Numbered from the stretch's first letter, positions 24,197-32,250 are shown. The stretch is 64,000 bases of DNA from Streptomyces roseifaciens (GCF_001445655.1 NZ_LNBE01000004.1:1674001-1738000), one strand, 5' to 3'. Notes: generated by a model from the letters alone, not told the origin. Made by a program: numbers and translations.

Positions 24197-25123
24197 ATGG
24201 ACCCTTTCGATGATCTGTTGCGGGGCGTGCGTGCCAACGGTGCGGTGTTCGGAGGGTCGGTGCTGTCGCCGCCGTGGGCGCTGCGCTTCACCGATGGTGC
24301 CTTCCTGACCTTGTGTGCACCGCTGCGCGGCGAGGGCTGGCTCGTCCCGGCAGAGGGTGCGCCGCGGCGGCTGTCCGCGGGCGAGACGGCGATCGTGCGG
24401 GGGCCGGAGCCGTTCGTCTTCACGGACGACCCGTCCTCGCCGGAGGGCGCCGCCGGCCCGGTGCGGGAGGTGTCCTGCGGCGGCCCGGACGCGGACGGCG
24501 GGGGCGTGGACGGGCGGACGGTGCTCATGGCGGGCGCCTACCGAGTGCCGGGGGAGGTGCCGCGCCGGCTGCTGCAGGTGCTGCCGCCCGTGCTCGTCGT
24601 CCCGGACGACCACGACTGCACGTCGATGCGCGGGTATCTGGAGTCGCAGCTGACCGCGGGCCTGCCCGGGCGGCAGATCGTGGTGGACCGGCTGCTGGAC
24701 TGGCTGCTGGTGTGCACGCTGCGGGACTGGTTCGACCGGCCCGAGGCGGCGTCGCCCGCCTGGTACGGGGCGCTGGGGGACGAGGTCGTGGGCCCCGTCC
24801 TGCGTGCGATGCACGAGGCGCCGCACCGGGCGTGGACGCTGGCCTCGCTGGCGGCGGTCGCGGGCGTGTCGCGCTCCACGTTCGCCAAGCGCTTCCACGA
24901 GCTGCTCGGGGAGCCGCCACTGGCGTACCTCACGGAGTGGCGGATGACGCTGGCCGTGGACCTGCTCGGCGAGCCGGGGGCCACGCTGGCGTCGGTCGCC
25001 CGCCGGGTGGGATATGCCGATCCGTTCGGATTCAGCACGGCGTTCAAGCGGGTCCGGGGGGTGAGTCCGAGTGCGTACCGGGCCGGACGGAAAGCGGTTG
25101 ATCAGCCGGTTTTCGCGGGCTGA
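24197..25123 (+). CDS. AraC family regulator with N-terminal cupin domain
   Basis: A 308-aa protein. The N-terminal half (about residues 1-195) is the cupin_6 ligand-binding domain (DLLRGVRANGAVFGGSVLSPPWALRF). The C-terminal 110 residues contain the two AraC helix-turn-helix motifs (WTLASLAAVAGVSRSTFAKRFHELLG and TLASVARRVGYADPFGFSTAFKRV). ATG 24197. It is divergent from the NmrA-like gene and probably regulates it and itself. Cupin_6 AraC proteins usually respond to small organic compounds. Confidence 0.92.
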   Translation: MDPFDDLLRGVRANGAVFGGSVLSPPWALRFTDGAFLTLCAPLRGEGWLVPAEGAPRRLSAGETAIVRGPEPFVFTDDPSSPEGAAGPVREVSCGGPDADGGGVDGRTVLMAGAYRVPGEVPRRLLQVLPPVLVVPDDHDCTSMRGYLESQLTAGLPGRQIVVDRLLDWLLVCTLRDWFDRPEAASPAWYGALGDEVVGPVLRAMHEAPHRAWTLASLAAVAGVSRSTFAKRFHELLGEPPLAYLTEWRMTLAVDLLGEPGATLASVARRVGYADPFGFSTAFKRVRGVSPSAYRAGRKAVDQPVFAG

Positions 25124-25325
25124 ATCATCCGGATCCTTACCCGGGGCCCAAACATAGGAATACGCCGAAGGTGGCCGGAAATTACACTCGGGGGGAGCCT
25201 GCCGGTCGTGCCCGCGCTTACGCAACTCCCCTGCGCAAAGCGGAACTTGAGCATCCGATTTACCCTGCCACCTGCTGCTACCCGCCGTACCCGGGGAAAG
25301 CAACCGGCCATCTTTTCCCTGCAAA

Positions 25326-25341
25326 TGTGACGGCAATCACA
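25326..25341. promoter_or_regulatory. CRP-type palindrome upstream of the CysK-like operon
   Basis: TGTGA-CGGCAA-TCACA is a perfect CRP/FNR-family half-site pair with 6-bp spacing, 134 bp before the first gene. A -10-like TAGGGT (25371-25376) lies downstream, placing the site centre roughly 50 bp upstream of a likely transcription start. Streptomyces Crp is known to use GTG-N6-CAC-type sites and to control secondary metabolism. Confidence 0.6.
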
Positions 25342-25392
25342 ATCCTCGTGGCGTAAGTCGCCATTCCGCCTAGGGTGATCGCGCTGCCCGAT

Positions 25393-25426
25393 GCAGTGCT
25401 TATGGATGAGCAGTGCTCATGAATGA
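25393..25426. repeat. 17-bp tandem repeat in the leader of the CysK-like operon
   Basis: GCAGTGCTTATGGATGA (25393-25409) is followed directly by GCAGTGCTCATGAATGA (25410-25426), two differences in 17. The pair lies between the putative -10 and the GTG start, so in the 5' leader or as an operator. The whole intergenic region 25124-25474 is less GC-rich than the rest of the window. Confidence 0.8.
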
Positions 25427-25474
25427 ACCGCACTGTGAATTGCTCTACTTGTTAACCGCTCAGGGAGGCTGACG

Positions 25475-26557
25475 GTGGATAAGGCCGGCGACATCGACAA
25501 CCCCGTACCCCCCTCACCCCCTTCCCTGTTGCTCTCCGCCCGTCCCGAGCCCCTGGAATCGCCATACCCGCCCGGCAGCCTGGACGGGGCCACGGTGGAC
25601 CACGCGGCCCTGGAGGACCGGTACCCGGTCTACGCGAAGTTCGGGCAGGAACTCGGGAACACCCCCCTGATCGAACTGCCGGGCCCGGACGGCGGAGCGA
25701 CCGTGCTCGCCAAGTGCGAGTGGGAGAACCCGGCCGGTTCCATCAAGGACCGCGTCGCCTACGCCCTGCTCGGCAGCGCCCTGCAGCAGCACGGCGACCG
25801 CCCGCTCGACGAGCTCCGCGTCCTGGAGTACTCCGGCGGAAACCTCGCGAACGCCCTCTCCCACCTCTGCGCGGAACTGGGCATCCGCTCCCGCTTCGTC
25901 CTGTCCTCGGCGAGCCCCCGCAGCCTCCTCGACACCCTCGCCGGGCGCGGCGCGCGCGTCGACCTCGTCGACAAGGAGCGCGGCTTCCTCGACGTGGTGC
26001 GCGAGGCCCTGCGCATCGCCGCCGAGGAGCCCGAGTGGACCCTGCTCTACCAGCACCGCAACCCCGCCAACGTCCTGCTGCAGGAGCGCACCACCGGTGC
26101 GGAGCTCGCCGCGCAGCTCGGCGGCCGCGTCCCTGACGCCTGGGTGGCCTCCATCGGGACCGGCGGGACCCTCGTCGGCGTCCTGCGGGCGCTGCGCGCA
26201 CGCTTCCCCGCCGTCCGGGCCGTCGGCGTCACCCCCGCCGAGCTGCCTTACGGGAGCGAGCAGCCGCCCAACGGGCAGCGCAAGTACGCCGGTTCCGGCG
26301 GCATGGGGCACGGCATCCGGCAGCCGTTCGTGACGCTCCACGACGACGAGGTCGAGCACCGCACGGTGTCCTACCCGCGCGCCTTCGCCGCCATGGGGGA
26401 GTTCCACGACCTCACCGGCCTGCGCATCGGCAGTTCGGCCGCCGCCAACTGGCTCGCCGCGAAGGAGACGGCCGCCGCGCTGCCGCCCTCGGCGACGGTC
26501 GTCACCGTGCTTCCCGACGCCGGGACGCCCGAGGAGTGGGAGCAGCTCGGACGATGA
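25475..26557 (+). CDS. CysK-like PLP-dependent enzyme
   Basis: A 360-aa fold-type II PLP enzyme of the cysteine synthase/cystathionine beta-synthase family. The PLP lysine sits in WENPAGSIKDRVAY, and the phosphate loop is IGTGGTLVGVLRAL. The substrate-binding loop, normally T-S-G-N-T-G, reads EYSGGNLANALSHL, a clear change suggesting a nucleophile or acceptor other than sulfide. An N-terminal extension of about 40 residues is rich in Pro. GTG 25475 has GGGAGG 6 nt upstream. As the first gene of an operon with a serine acetyltransferase, it probably uses O-acetylserine in a beta-replacement to build a modified amino acid. Confidence 0.88.
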   Translation: MDKAGDIDNPVPPSPPSLLLSARPEPLESPYPPGSLDGATVDHAALEDRYPVYAKFGQELGNTPLIELPGPDGGATVLAKCEWENPAGSIKDRVAYALLGSALQQHGDRPLDELRVLEYSGGNLANALSHLCAELGIRSRFVLSSASPRSLLDTLAGRGARVDLVDKERGFLDVVREALRIAAEEPEWTLLYQHRNPANVLLQERTTGAELAAQLGGRVPDAWVASIGTGGTLVGVLRALRARFPAVRAVGVTPAELPYGSEQPPNGQRKYAGSGGMGHGIRQPFVTLHDDEVEHRTVSYPRAFAAMGEFHDLTGLRIGSSAAANWLAAKETAAALPPSATVVTVLPDAGTPEEWEQLGR

Positions 26558-26649
26558 CGCGCCACGCCGCCGCAGCCACGGCAACCGCCGCAACGACCGC
26601 AACCGCCGCAACCATCACAGTGACGACAACGACCGCCGGAGGGCGCTGA
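26554..26649 (+). CDS. 31-codon small ORF coupled to both neighbours
   Basis: An ATG overlapping the stop of the PLP-enzyme gene (ATGA) opens a 31-aa frame ending 1 bp before the ATG of the ATP-grasp gene. The peptide starts MTRHAAAATATAATTATAAT and ends with more Thr, then AGGR. It fills the whole gap in an operon where every other junction from here to 29971 is a 4-bp overlap, and its 3' end holds the GGAGGG site of the next gene. It may be a coupling ORF or a precursor/scaffold peptide for the ligase. The Ala/Thr composition, from an imperfect repeat (GCAACCGCCGCAAC twice), warns that it could be incidental. Confidence 0.4.
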   Translation: MTRHAAAATATAATTATAATITVTTTTAGGR

Positions 26650-26650
26650 G

Positions 26651-27964
26651 ATGGCTCACCTGGTCCTGGTCGAGACGACCCCGACGGCCGGTTTCAAGGT
26701 CGTGAGCGAGGCCGTCGCGCTCGGCCACGAAGTGACCTTCGTGGCGCACTCCCTCGACCCCTACCTCGCCGCGGAGGGCGGCGAGGAGGCGCTGAAGGCC
26801 CCGACCCGGCTGCTCACCGGAGTCCCCACCACGGACCCGGCCGGCCTGCTCGACGTCATCGGCTCGCTCCACCGCAAGCACCCCGTGCACGGCGTGCTCG
26901 CCCTCAGCGAGGGCCACCTGCCCGCCACCGCGGAGGTCGCCGAGGCCCTGGGCCTGCCCTTCGAGAGCGCCGCGGTGATGCGGCGCCTGCGCGACAAGCA
27001 CGCCGTGCGCGAGCTCCTGGGCGCCGCGGGCGTCCCGCAGCCGGCCTTCCGGCAGGCCCTGACGGTCGCGGCGGCCGTGGCCGCGGCAGAGGAGCTCGGC
27101 TACCCGGTCGTGGTCAAGCCGGCCGACGGCTTCGGCTCGCTCCACGTCGGCGTCGCGAACGACGCCACGGAGGTCGCCGCACTGGCGGAGGCCATCGCAG
27201 GGACGCGCTCCTATGGGCGCGGTGTCGCCGGCAGCGGAGTGGCGCTGCTGGAGGCGTACGTCCCCGGCCCCGTCGTCAGCTGCGAGATGGTGACCGTCGA
27301 CGGCGTCAGCACCCCGTACGGCTGCGTGGACCGCATGCTGGCCCCCGCGCCCCACCCGGTCGAGCTGGGCGGCTGCTTCCCCGCCGAGCTGGCCGACGAC
27401 GTGCGCGAGGCCGTCGTGCGCGTGTGCACCGACGCGCTCGCCGCCGTCGGCATCCGCCGCGCGCACACCCACACCGAGGTGGTCCTCGGGCCGGACGGGC
27501 CGCAGATCATCGAGATCAACGGCCGGCTCATCGGCGGCTACGTCCCCACGATGATCAACTACGTCCTGGGGCGGAACATCTACCACGACGTCGTCGAACT
27601 CGCCCTCGGTGGCAGCCCGTCACCCTCGCCCGTGCACGGCGTGGGCTGCATACGGGCCATCACCGCACCCGTCTCCGGCGTGCTCGCCGGCATCGACGCG
27701 GACGCGGCGCGGCAGGCCCCCGGCACGGCCGAGGTGATGCTGCACGCCAGGCCCGGGCAGGACGTGCGCCCCGCCCGGAACAACTTCGACCGGCTCGGCT
27801 TCCTCATCACCACGGCGGTGACGGCCGCCGAGGCGCGGAAGGCGGCGGAAGAGGCGCACGACCTCGTACGGGTGACGGTGGACGGCGACGGCAGCGAGAG
27901 CAACAGCGGCAGCGGCAGCGGCAGCGACAGCGACGGCCGGAACGCTGCGGAGGACGCGTCGTGA
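26651..27964 (+). CDS. ATP-grasp carboxylate-amine ligase
   Basis: A 437-aa ATP-grasp enzyme forming amide or peptide bonds through an acyl-phosphate. The ATP-binding part has AAEELGYPVVVKPADGFGSLHVG, the metal-binding part has HTEVVLGPDGPQIIEINGRLIGGYVP with the Glu/Asn ligands, and the N-terminal pre-ATP-grasp domain begins VLVETTPTAGFKVVSEAVALGHEV. It resembles L-amino acid ligases of the BacD/carnosine-synthase-like branch. The C-terminal 25 residues are a Gly/Ser/Asp repeat (SGSGSGSDSD). The gene is coupled by a GTGA overlap to the FMN reductase. It probably joins the amino acid made by the CysK-like enzyme to another amino acid or carboxylate. Confidence 0.9.
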   Translation: MAHLVLVETTPTAGFKVVSEAVALGHEVTFVAHSLDPYLAAEGGEEALKAPTRLLTGVPTTDPAGLLDVIGSLHRKHPVHGVLALSEGHLPATAEVAEALGLPFESAAVMRRLRDKHAVRELLGAAGVPQPAFRQALTVAAAVAAAEELGYPVVVKPADGFGSLHVGVANDATEVAALAEAIAGTRSYGRGVAGSGVALLEAYVPGPVVSCEMVTVDGVSTPYGCVDRMLAPAPHPVELGGCFPAELADDVREAVVRVCTDALAAVGIRRAHTHTEVVLGPDGPQIIEINGRLIGGYVPTMINYVLGRNIYHDVVELALGGSPSPSPVHGVGCIRAITAPVSGVLAGIDADAARQAPGTAEVMLHARPGQDVRPARNNFDRLGFLITTAVTAAEARKAAEEAHDLVRVTVDGDGSESNSGSGSGSDSDGRNAAEDAS

Positions 27965-28584
27965 CCGCCGCCCGTCCGCGCGTGCTGTGCGTCGCCGGGA
28001 GCCCGAGCGCCGGCTCCCACACCCGCGCCCTCGTCGGGCACATCGGCGGCCTCCTGGAACAGCGCGGCTTCGGCAGCAGCCTCGCCGACCTCGCCCTGCT
28101 CGACCTTCCGCGCAGCCACCCCGACCACTACTGGAGCGAGGCTCCCCACCCCGTCGTCCAGGCACGCGAGTTCATCGAGGCGGTGCTCGCCAGTGACGCG
28201 CTGGTCATCGGGACGCCCGTCTACCACTCCGGGTACTCCGGGCTGCTGAAGAGCGCCGTGGACCTCCTTCCCTCCGACGCCTTCGCGGGCAAGGCGGTCG
28301 CCCTGGTCTCCCATGCCAGCGGGCCGCGCGGCTCGGCCACCGCCTGCGAGCAGCTGCGCCAGGTCGTGAAGGCGCTCGGCGGCTGGGCGGTGCCGATGCA
28401 GGTCAGCACGGTCTCCGCGGACTTCACGCCTTCGGCCGGAGGGCAGCGGGGGCTGGACGTGACGGGCCCGGTGCACGCGCGCTGCGTGGAACTCGCGGAC
28501 CAGCTGGCGGCGTTCACGCGGGCGATGCGGGGTGCGGCTGACAGCGGCACGACCGCCGAGGACACCGCGGAGGTGGCGGCATGA
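27961..28584 (+). CDS. NADPH-dependent FMN reductase
   Basis: A 207-aa flavodoxin-fold reductase of the SsuE/MsuE type. The phosphate loop is VAGSPSAGSHTRAL, and TPVYHSGYSGLLKSAVDLL is the second FMN-contact segment. It supplies reduced FMN to a flavin monooxygenase or acts as a quinone/azo reductase. No partner monooxygenase lies in this operon, so it may reduce a substrate directly or serve one elsewhere. It overlaps the ligase gene (GTGA) and the serine acetyltransferase gene (ATGA), so expression is strictly coupled. Confidence 0.88.
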   Translation: MTAARPRVLCVAGSPSAGSHTRALVGHIGGLLEQRGFGSSLADLALLDLPRSHPDHYWSEAPHPVVQAREFIEAVLASDALVIGTPVYHSGYSGLLKSAVDLLPSDAFAGKAVALVSHASGPRGSATACEQLRQVVKALGGWAVPMQVSTVSADFTPSAGGQRGLDVTGPVHARCVELADQLAAFTRAMRGAADSGTTAEDTAEVAA

Positions 28585-29270
28585 CCCCGCCCCTGCCGCC
28601 GTCCCCGTCCCTCCTGCCCCGCTCTCTGCGCCTCCTGCGCGAGGACCTGAAGGTCGTTGCCGACCGAGACCCCGCCGTGCGCAGCCGCGGCGAGGCGCTC
28701 CTCGCCCCTTTCCTGCCGGCCCTGTGGCTGCACCGGCCGGCGAGCGGGCTGCACGCGCGGGGACACCGGGTCGCAGCCCGCGTGCTGTCGCTCGTCGGCC
28801 GCTTCCTGTCCGGCGGGGTCGACATCCACCCGGGTGCGCGCGTCGGGCGGCGGCTGTTCATCGACCACGGCGCGGCCGTGATCATCGGCGAGGACGCCGT
28901 GATCGGCGACGACGTCACCCTCTACCACCAGGTCACGATCGGTGCGATCGGCTGGTGGCGGGACCGCCACCGGCTGCCGGGCGAACGGCGCCACCCCACC
29001 CTCGGCGACCGCGTCGTGGTGGGGGCGGGCGCCTCCGTCCTCGGCCCCGTGCGCATCGGCGACGACAGCCTCGTCGGCGCGCACGCGCTGGTGACGGCCG
29101 ACGTCCCGGCCGGGAGCCGGGTGTGGGCGCCGAAGAGCGAGGTCCACCCGAGGGGCAAACCCGCCGTGGTGCGGGCGGCCGGCGCGGAAGCGGCGGCGGA
29201 CGTGACGGCGAACGTGACGACGAACGTGACAGCGAAGGCCACGGCGAAGAGGAAGCGAGGCGGTCTGTGA
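28581..29270 (+). CDS. Serine O-acetyltransferase (CysE-like)
   Basis: A 229-aa enzyme making O-acetyl-L-serine from serine and acetyl-CoA. The left-handed beta-helix is clear from hexapeptide repeats: GGVDIHPGARVGRRLFIDHG, AVIIGEDAVIGDDVTLY, HPTLGDRVVVGAGASVLGPV and IGDDSLVGAHALVTADVP. The catalytic Asp and His lie in FIDHG. The C-terminus is extended by a Thr/Ala/Val repeat and a basic end (KRKRGG). A dedicated CysE inside the operon with a CysK-like enzyme is a typical sign of O-acetylserine-derived secondary metabolism, as in D-cycloserine biosynthesis. Confidence 0.9.
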   Translation: MTPPLPPSPSLLPRSLRLLREDLKVVADRDPAVRSRGEALLAPFLPALWLHRPASGLHARGHRVAARVLSLVGRFLSGGVDIHPGARVGRRLFIDHGAAVIIGEDAVIGDDVTLYHQVTIGAIGWWRDRHRLPGERRHPTLGDRVVVGAGASVLGPVRIGDDSLVGAHALVTADVPAGSRVWAPKSEVHPRGKPAVVRAAGAEAAADVTANVTTNVTAKATAKRKRGGL

Positions 29271-29971
29271 GTACGGGCACGGATACGGATACGGATACGG
29301 GTGCAGGCACGGATACGGGTACCGGCACCGGCCCCGGCACCGGGGAGCACGCGGGCTACCGCGAGCTGCTGCGCGAGGCGTTCGTCCGGCGCTACGAGGA
29401 CGGCGCGGACTCCTGGAGCGAGGAGCCGGCCATGCGGGAGCTCGTGCCGCTGCTCTGCACGGAACTCGCGCCCGGCAGCTCCGTCATCGACATCGGGGCG
29501 GGCCGCGGCCGGGACATGGAGCTCCTGCTCGCCCAGGGCCACCGGGTCACCGCGGTCGACCTCGTACGGCTGCCCGACTGGGAGGACATCGCCCGCCGGT
29601 ACGGCGCCGCGGCCGCCTTCGAGGTCGGCAACTTCGCCGACCTGGCGGACGACCGCGTCTTCGACGCCGCCGTCGACAACGGCGTCCTCCACCACCAGGC
29701 CCCGGAGGACTACGCGCCCTACCTGGCGAACGTGCGGCAGCGGCTGCGCCCCGGCGGGCTGCTGGCCGTCAGCCTCTTCACCACGGCGGAGGAGCTCGCC
29801 GAGGGCGTCCTGAACCGCGCCGAGGACGGCCGCCTGTCGCGGTGGTTCAACGAGCGGGAGGCGACGGAGCTGCTGGCTGGGGCGGGCTTCACGGTGACCG
29901 CCGTGCGGAACGTGCGCAGAGAGCTGCCGGGCCTCGCCTACCTGCTGGTCCTTGCCCGCCGCGACGCGTAA
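29267..29971 (+). CDS. Class I SAM-dependent methyltransferase
   Basis: A 234-aa methyltransferase. It begins with a 25-residue Thr/Gly/Asp tandem repeat (TDTDTDTGAGTDTGTGTG) and then the enzyme proper: SVIDIGAGRGRDMELLLAQG (motif I), VTAVDLVRLPDW, FDAAVDNGVLHHQAPEDY and LRPGGLLAVSLF. GTG 29267 overlaps the CysE-like gene stop by 4 bp. The stop overlaps the first copy of a degenerate repeat array that leads to the exporter gene. The likely substrate is the amino acid or peptide made by this operon. Confidence 0.88.
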   Translation: MSTGTDTDTDTGAGTDTGTGTGPGTGEHAGYRELLREAFVRRYEDGADSWSEEPAMRELVPLLCTELAPGSSVIDIGAGRGRDMELLLAQGHRVTAVDLVRLPDWEDIARRYGAAAAFEVGNFADLADDRVFDAAVDNGVLHHQAPEDYAPYLANVRQRLRPGGLLAVSLFTTAEELAEGVLNRAEDGRLSRWFNEREATELLAGAGFTVTAVRNVRRELPGLAYLLVLARRDA

Positions 29972-30052
29972 TCCGGGCGCGATCCGGACACGTAGCCCGG
30001 AAGCGCGATCCGAACGCGTAATCCGGACGCCTCACCCCGACGCGTAACCCGT
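29964..30052. repeat. Degenerate repeat array before the MFS gene
   Basis: Four copies of ACGCGTAATCCGG-like sequence start at 29964, 29988, 30014 and 30040 (spacing 24, 26 and 26 bp, about 2.5 helical turns). The variants are ACACGTAGCCCGG and ACGCGTAACCCGT. The spacing would suit cooperative binding of a regulator, but a simple duplication origin is equally possible. Confidence 0.6.
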
Positions 30053-30073
30053 ACGAAGGCCTGGTTGGTTCCG

Positions 30074-31354
30074 ATGACCGCTCCGTCCCGAGGGGGCCCC
30101 GCCGCGGCCTCCCCCGCACCGGCGTCCGCGAAGCCGGGCAGCCGCATGTTCGCCTCGCTCGCCGTCCGCAACTACCGCTACTTCTTCTTCGGCCAGTTCA
30201 TCTCGAACTCCGGCACGTGGATGCAGTTCGTCGCCCAGGACTGGCTGGTCTTCCACCTCACCGGCAGCACGTTCGCGGTGGGCGTCACCACGGCCCTGCA
30301 GTTCCTGCCGGTGCTGCTGTTCGGCCTGTTCGGCGGCGTGGTGGCCGACCGGTACCCGAAGCGGCGGATCCTGCTCACCACGCAGGGTGCCATGGGCCTG
30401 TTCGCCGCGGCGCTCGCCGTACTGACGCTGACCGACGTCGTCGTGGTCGCCCACGTCTACGTCTTCGCGTTCCTGCTCGGCCTCATGAACGTCTTCGCCA
30501 ACCCCGCGATCCAGACGTTCGTCCCCGAGATGGTGGGCCCCGAGCGCATCGCCAACGCGATCAGCCTGGGCGCGGTGAACTTCCAGAGCGCCCGGCTGCT
30601 CGGCCCCGCCGCCGCCGGACCGCTGATCGTCGTCATCGGCAGCGGCTGGGCGTTCGCCCTCAACGCGCTGTCCTACGTCGCGGTGATCGCCTCGCTGCTG
30701 GCCGTACGGGCCTCCGAGCTGCTGCCGGCGGCGCCGCAGCGGCGCGAGAAGGGCCAGATCAGGGCGGGCCTGCGGCACGTGCGGGAACATCCCGAGCTCG
30801 TCCGTCCCATCGTCCTGGTCGGCTTCGTCTGCACCTTCGGTTTCAACTTCCCCACCCTGCTCTCGGGCTTCGCGTACAACGTCTTCGACGGCGGCGCGAA
30901 GGAGTTCGGCTTCCTCACGACGGCGGTCGGCCTGGGCGCGCTGGCAGGGGCCCTGATGTCGGCGCGGCGGCGCAGCAGCCGCACGGTGGTGCTGGTGGGC
31001 ACGGCGGCCGCCTTCGGCGCCCTGGAGGCCGTGACGGCCCTCGCGCCGTCCGTCTGGCTCTTCGGGGCACTGATGGTGCTGGTGGGTCTACTGAGCGTGA
31101 CGTTCTCCACGACGGCCAACTCCCTCGTCCAGCTCCACACCGATCCCGCGATGCGCGGCCGCGTCATGGGCCTGTACATGCTCGTGTACACGGGCGGGAC
31201 GCCCATCGGCGGCCCGGTCGTGGGCTGGGCGGTCCAGCACTACGGGGCGAGGGCGGGAATCCTGGCGTGCGGGCTGGTCGCGGTGGCCGCGGCGCTGATC
31301 GTCGGGCTGGTCGCGCTGCGCGCTCCCCGTGCGGGCGCGGTCGCCGGTGGCTAG
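30074..31354 (+). CDS. MFS exporter (enterobactin-exporter-like)
   Basis: A 426-aa membrane protein with about 12 segments of the MFS_3/EntS branch: FASLAVRNYRYFFFGQFISNSGTWMQFVAQDWLVFHLTG at the start, FGGVVADRYPKRRILL in loop 2-3, and DPAMRGRVMGLYMLVYTGGTPIGGP in the second half. An alternative TTG at 30065, better placed relative to GAAGG, would add three residues. It closes the CysK-like/ATP-grasp operon after the repeat array and probably exports its product, giving self-protection. Confidence 0.9.
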   Translation: MTAPSRGGPAAASPAPASAKPGSRMFASLAVRNYRYFFFGQFISNSGTWMQFVAQDWLVFHLTGSTFAVGVTTALQFLPVLLFGLFGGVVADRYPKRRILLTTQGAMGLFAAALAVLTLTDVVVVAHVYVFAFLLGLMNVFANPAIQTFVPEMVGPERIANAISLGAVNFQSARLLGPAAAGPLIVVIGSGWAFALNALSYVAVIASLLAVRASELLPAAPQRREKGQIRAGLRHVREHPELVRPIVLVGFVCTFGFNFPTLLSGFAYNVFDGGAKEFGFLTTAVGLGALAGALMSARRRSSRTVVLVGTAAAFGALEAVTALAPSVWLFGALMVLVGLLSVTFSTTANSLVQLHTDPAMRGRVMGLYMLVYTGGTPIGGPVVGWAVQHYGARAGILACGLVAVAAALIVGLVALRAPRAGAVAGG

Positions 31355-31434
31355 CGTGGCATCGGGGGAACGCTCGGGGACCACTCGGGGAACGCTGGGG
31401 ATCACTCGCTGATCGCCGGGAAGGAGCCGGGACC

Positions 31435-32250
31435 ATGGCCGCGCAAGCAGAGGGCATGCCGTGCTGGGCCGACGCGATGTTCACGGACATCGAGAAGGCC
31501 AAGGAGTTCTACGGTGACGTCCTGGGATGGACGTTCGGCGAGAGCGCGACGGAGTTCGGCAACTACACCGAGGCGTACTCCGACGGAAAGGCCGTGGCCG
31601 CCGTCGTACCCCCCATGCCGGGCCAGGAGGGCAAGTCCGCCTGGTGCCTGTACTTCGCCTCGCCCGACGCCGCCGCCACCGCGGAGAAGATCCGCGCGGC
31701 CGGCGGCGAACTGCTGATGGAACCGATGACGGTCGGCGACTTCGGCACCATGGTCCTCGCCCGCGACCCCGCCGGCGTCACCTTCGGCGTCTGGCAGGCC
31801 GGCACCCACGAGGGCTTCCAGAAGCGCGGCGAGCCCGGCGCGTACTGCTGGGCCGAGGTCTTCACCCGCGAACCCGGCAAGGCCGACGCCTTCTTCCCCG
31901 CCGTCTTCCCCTACGGGCTGCAGCACATGGAGGGCGAGGCGGACGCCGGCGACGAACAGACCGACTTCAAGCTCTTCAGCCTCGGCGGCGACACGGTGCT
32001 CGGCCGCATGGCGATGGGCGAGGAATTCCCGCCGGAGATCCCTCCCTACATCCAGGTCTTCTTCGCCGTCGGCGACTGCGACGCGGCGGTGGCCAAGGCC
32101 AGGGACCGCGGCGGCGAACTCCACTTCGGCCCGATGGACAGCCCCTTCGGCCGCTTCGCGGCCCTCACCGACTCCCAGGGCGCGTCCTTCGCCGTCATCG
32201 ACCTGAACACGACGAAGGGCGCGATGCCGGGGCTGACGGACGAGAAGTGA
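31435..32250 (+). CDS. Two-domain VOC family protein
   Basis: A 271-aa protein with two vicinal oxygen chelate domains (about residues 8-125 and 135-260): MPCWADAMFTDIEKAKEFYGDVLGW and GAYCWAEVFTREPGKADAFF. This layout is common in Streptomyces (glyoxalase/bleomycin-resistance family; some bind or modify antibiotics, most are uncharacterised). ATG 31435 has AAGGAG upstream. It lies 80 bp after the exporter and could be part of the resistance equipment of that operon, or independent. Confidence 0.88.
   Translation: MAAQAEGMPCWADAMFTDIEKAKEFYGDVLGWTFGESATEFGNYTEAYSDGKAVAAVVPPMPGQEGKSAWCLYFASPDAAATAEKIRAAGGELLMEPMTVGDFGTMVLARDPAGVTFGVWQAGTHEGFQKRGEPGAYCWAEVFTREPGKADAFFPAVFPYGLQHMEGEADAGDEQTDFKLFSLGGDTVLGRMAMGEEFPPEIPPYIQVFFAVGDCDAAVAKARDRGGELHFGPMDSPFGRFAALTDSQGASFAVIDLNTTKGAMPGLTDEK

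Noticed and set aside
25124..25325. Possible riboswitch before the CysK-like operon
   Set aside because: I looked for a ydaO-type (c-di-AMP) or cobalamin motif, but the conserved cores are not present.
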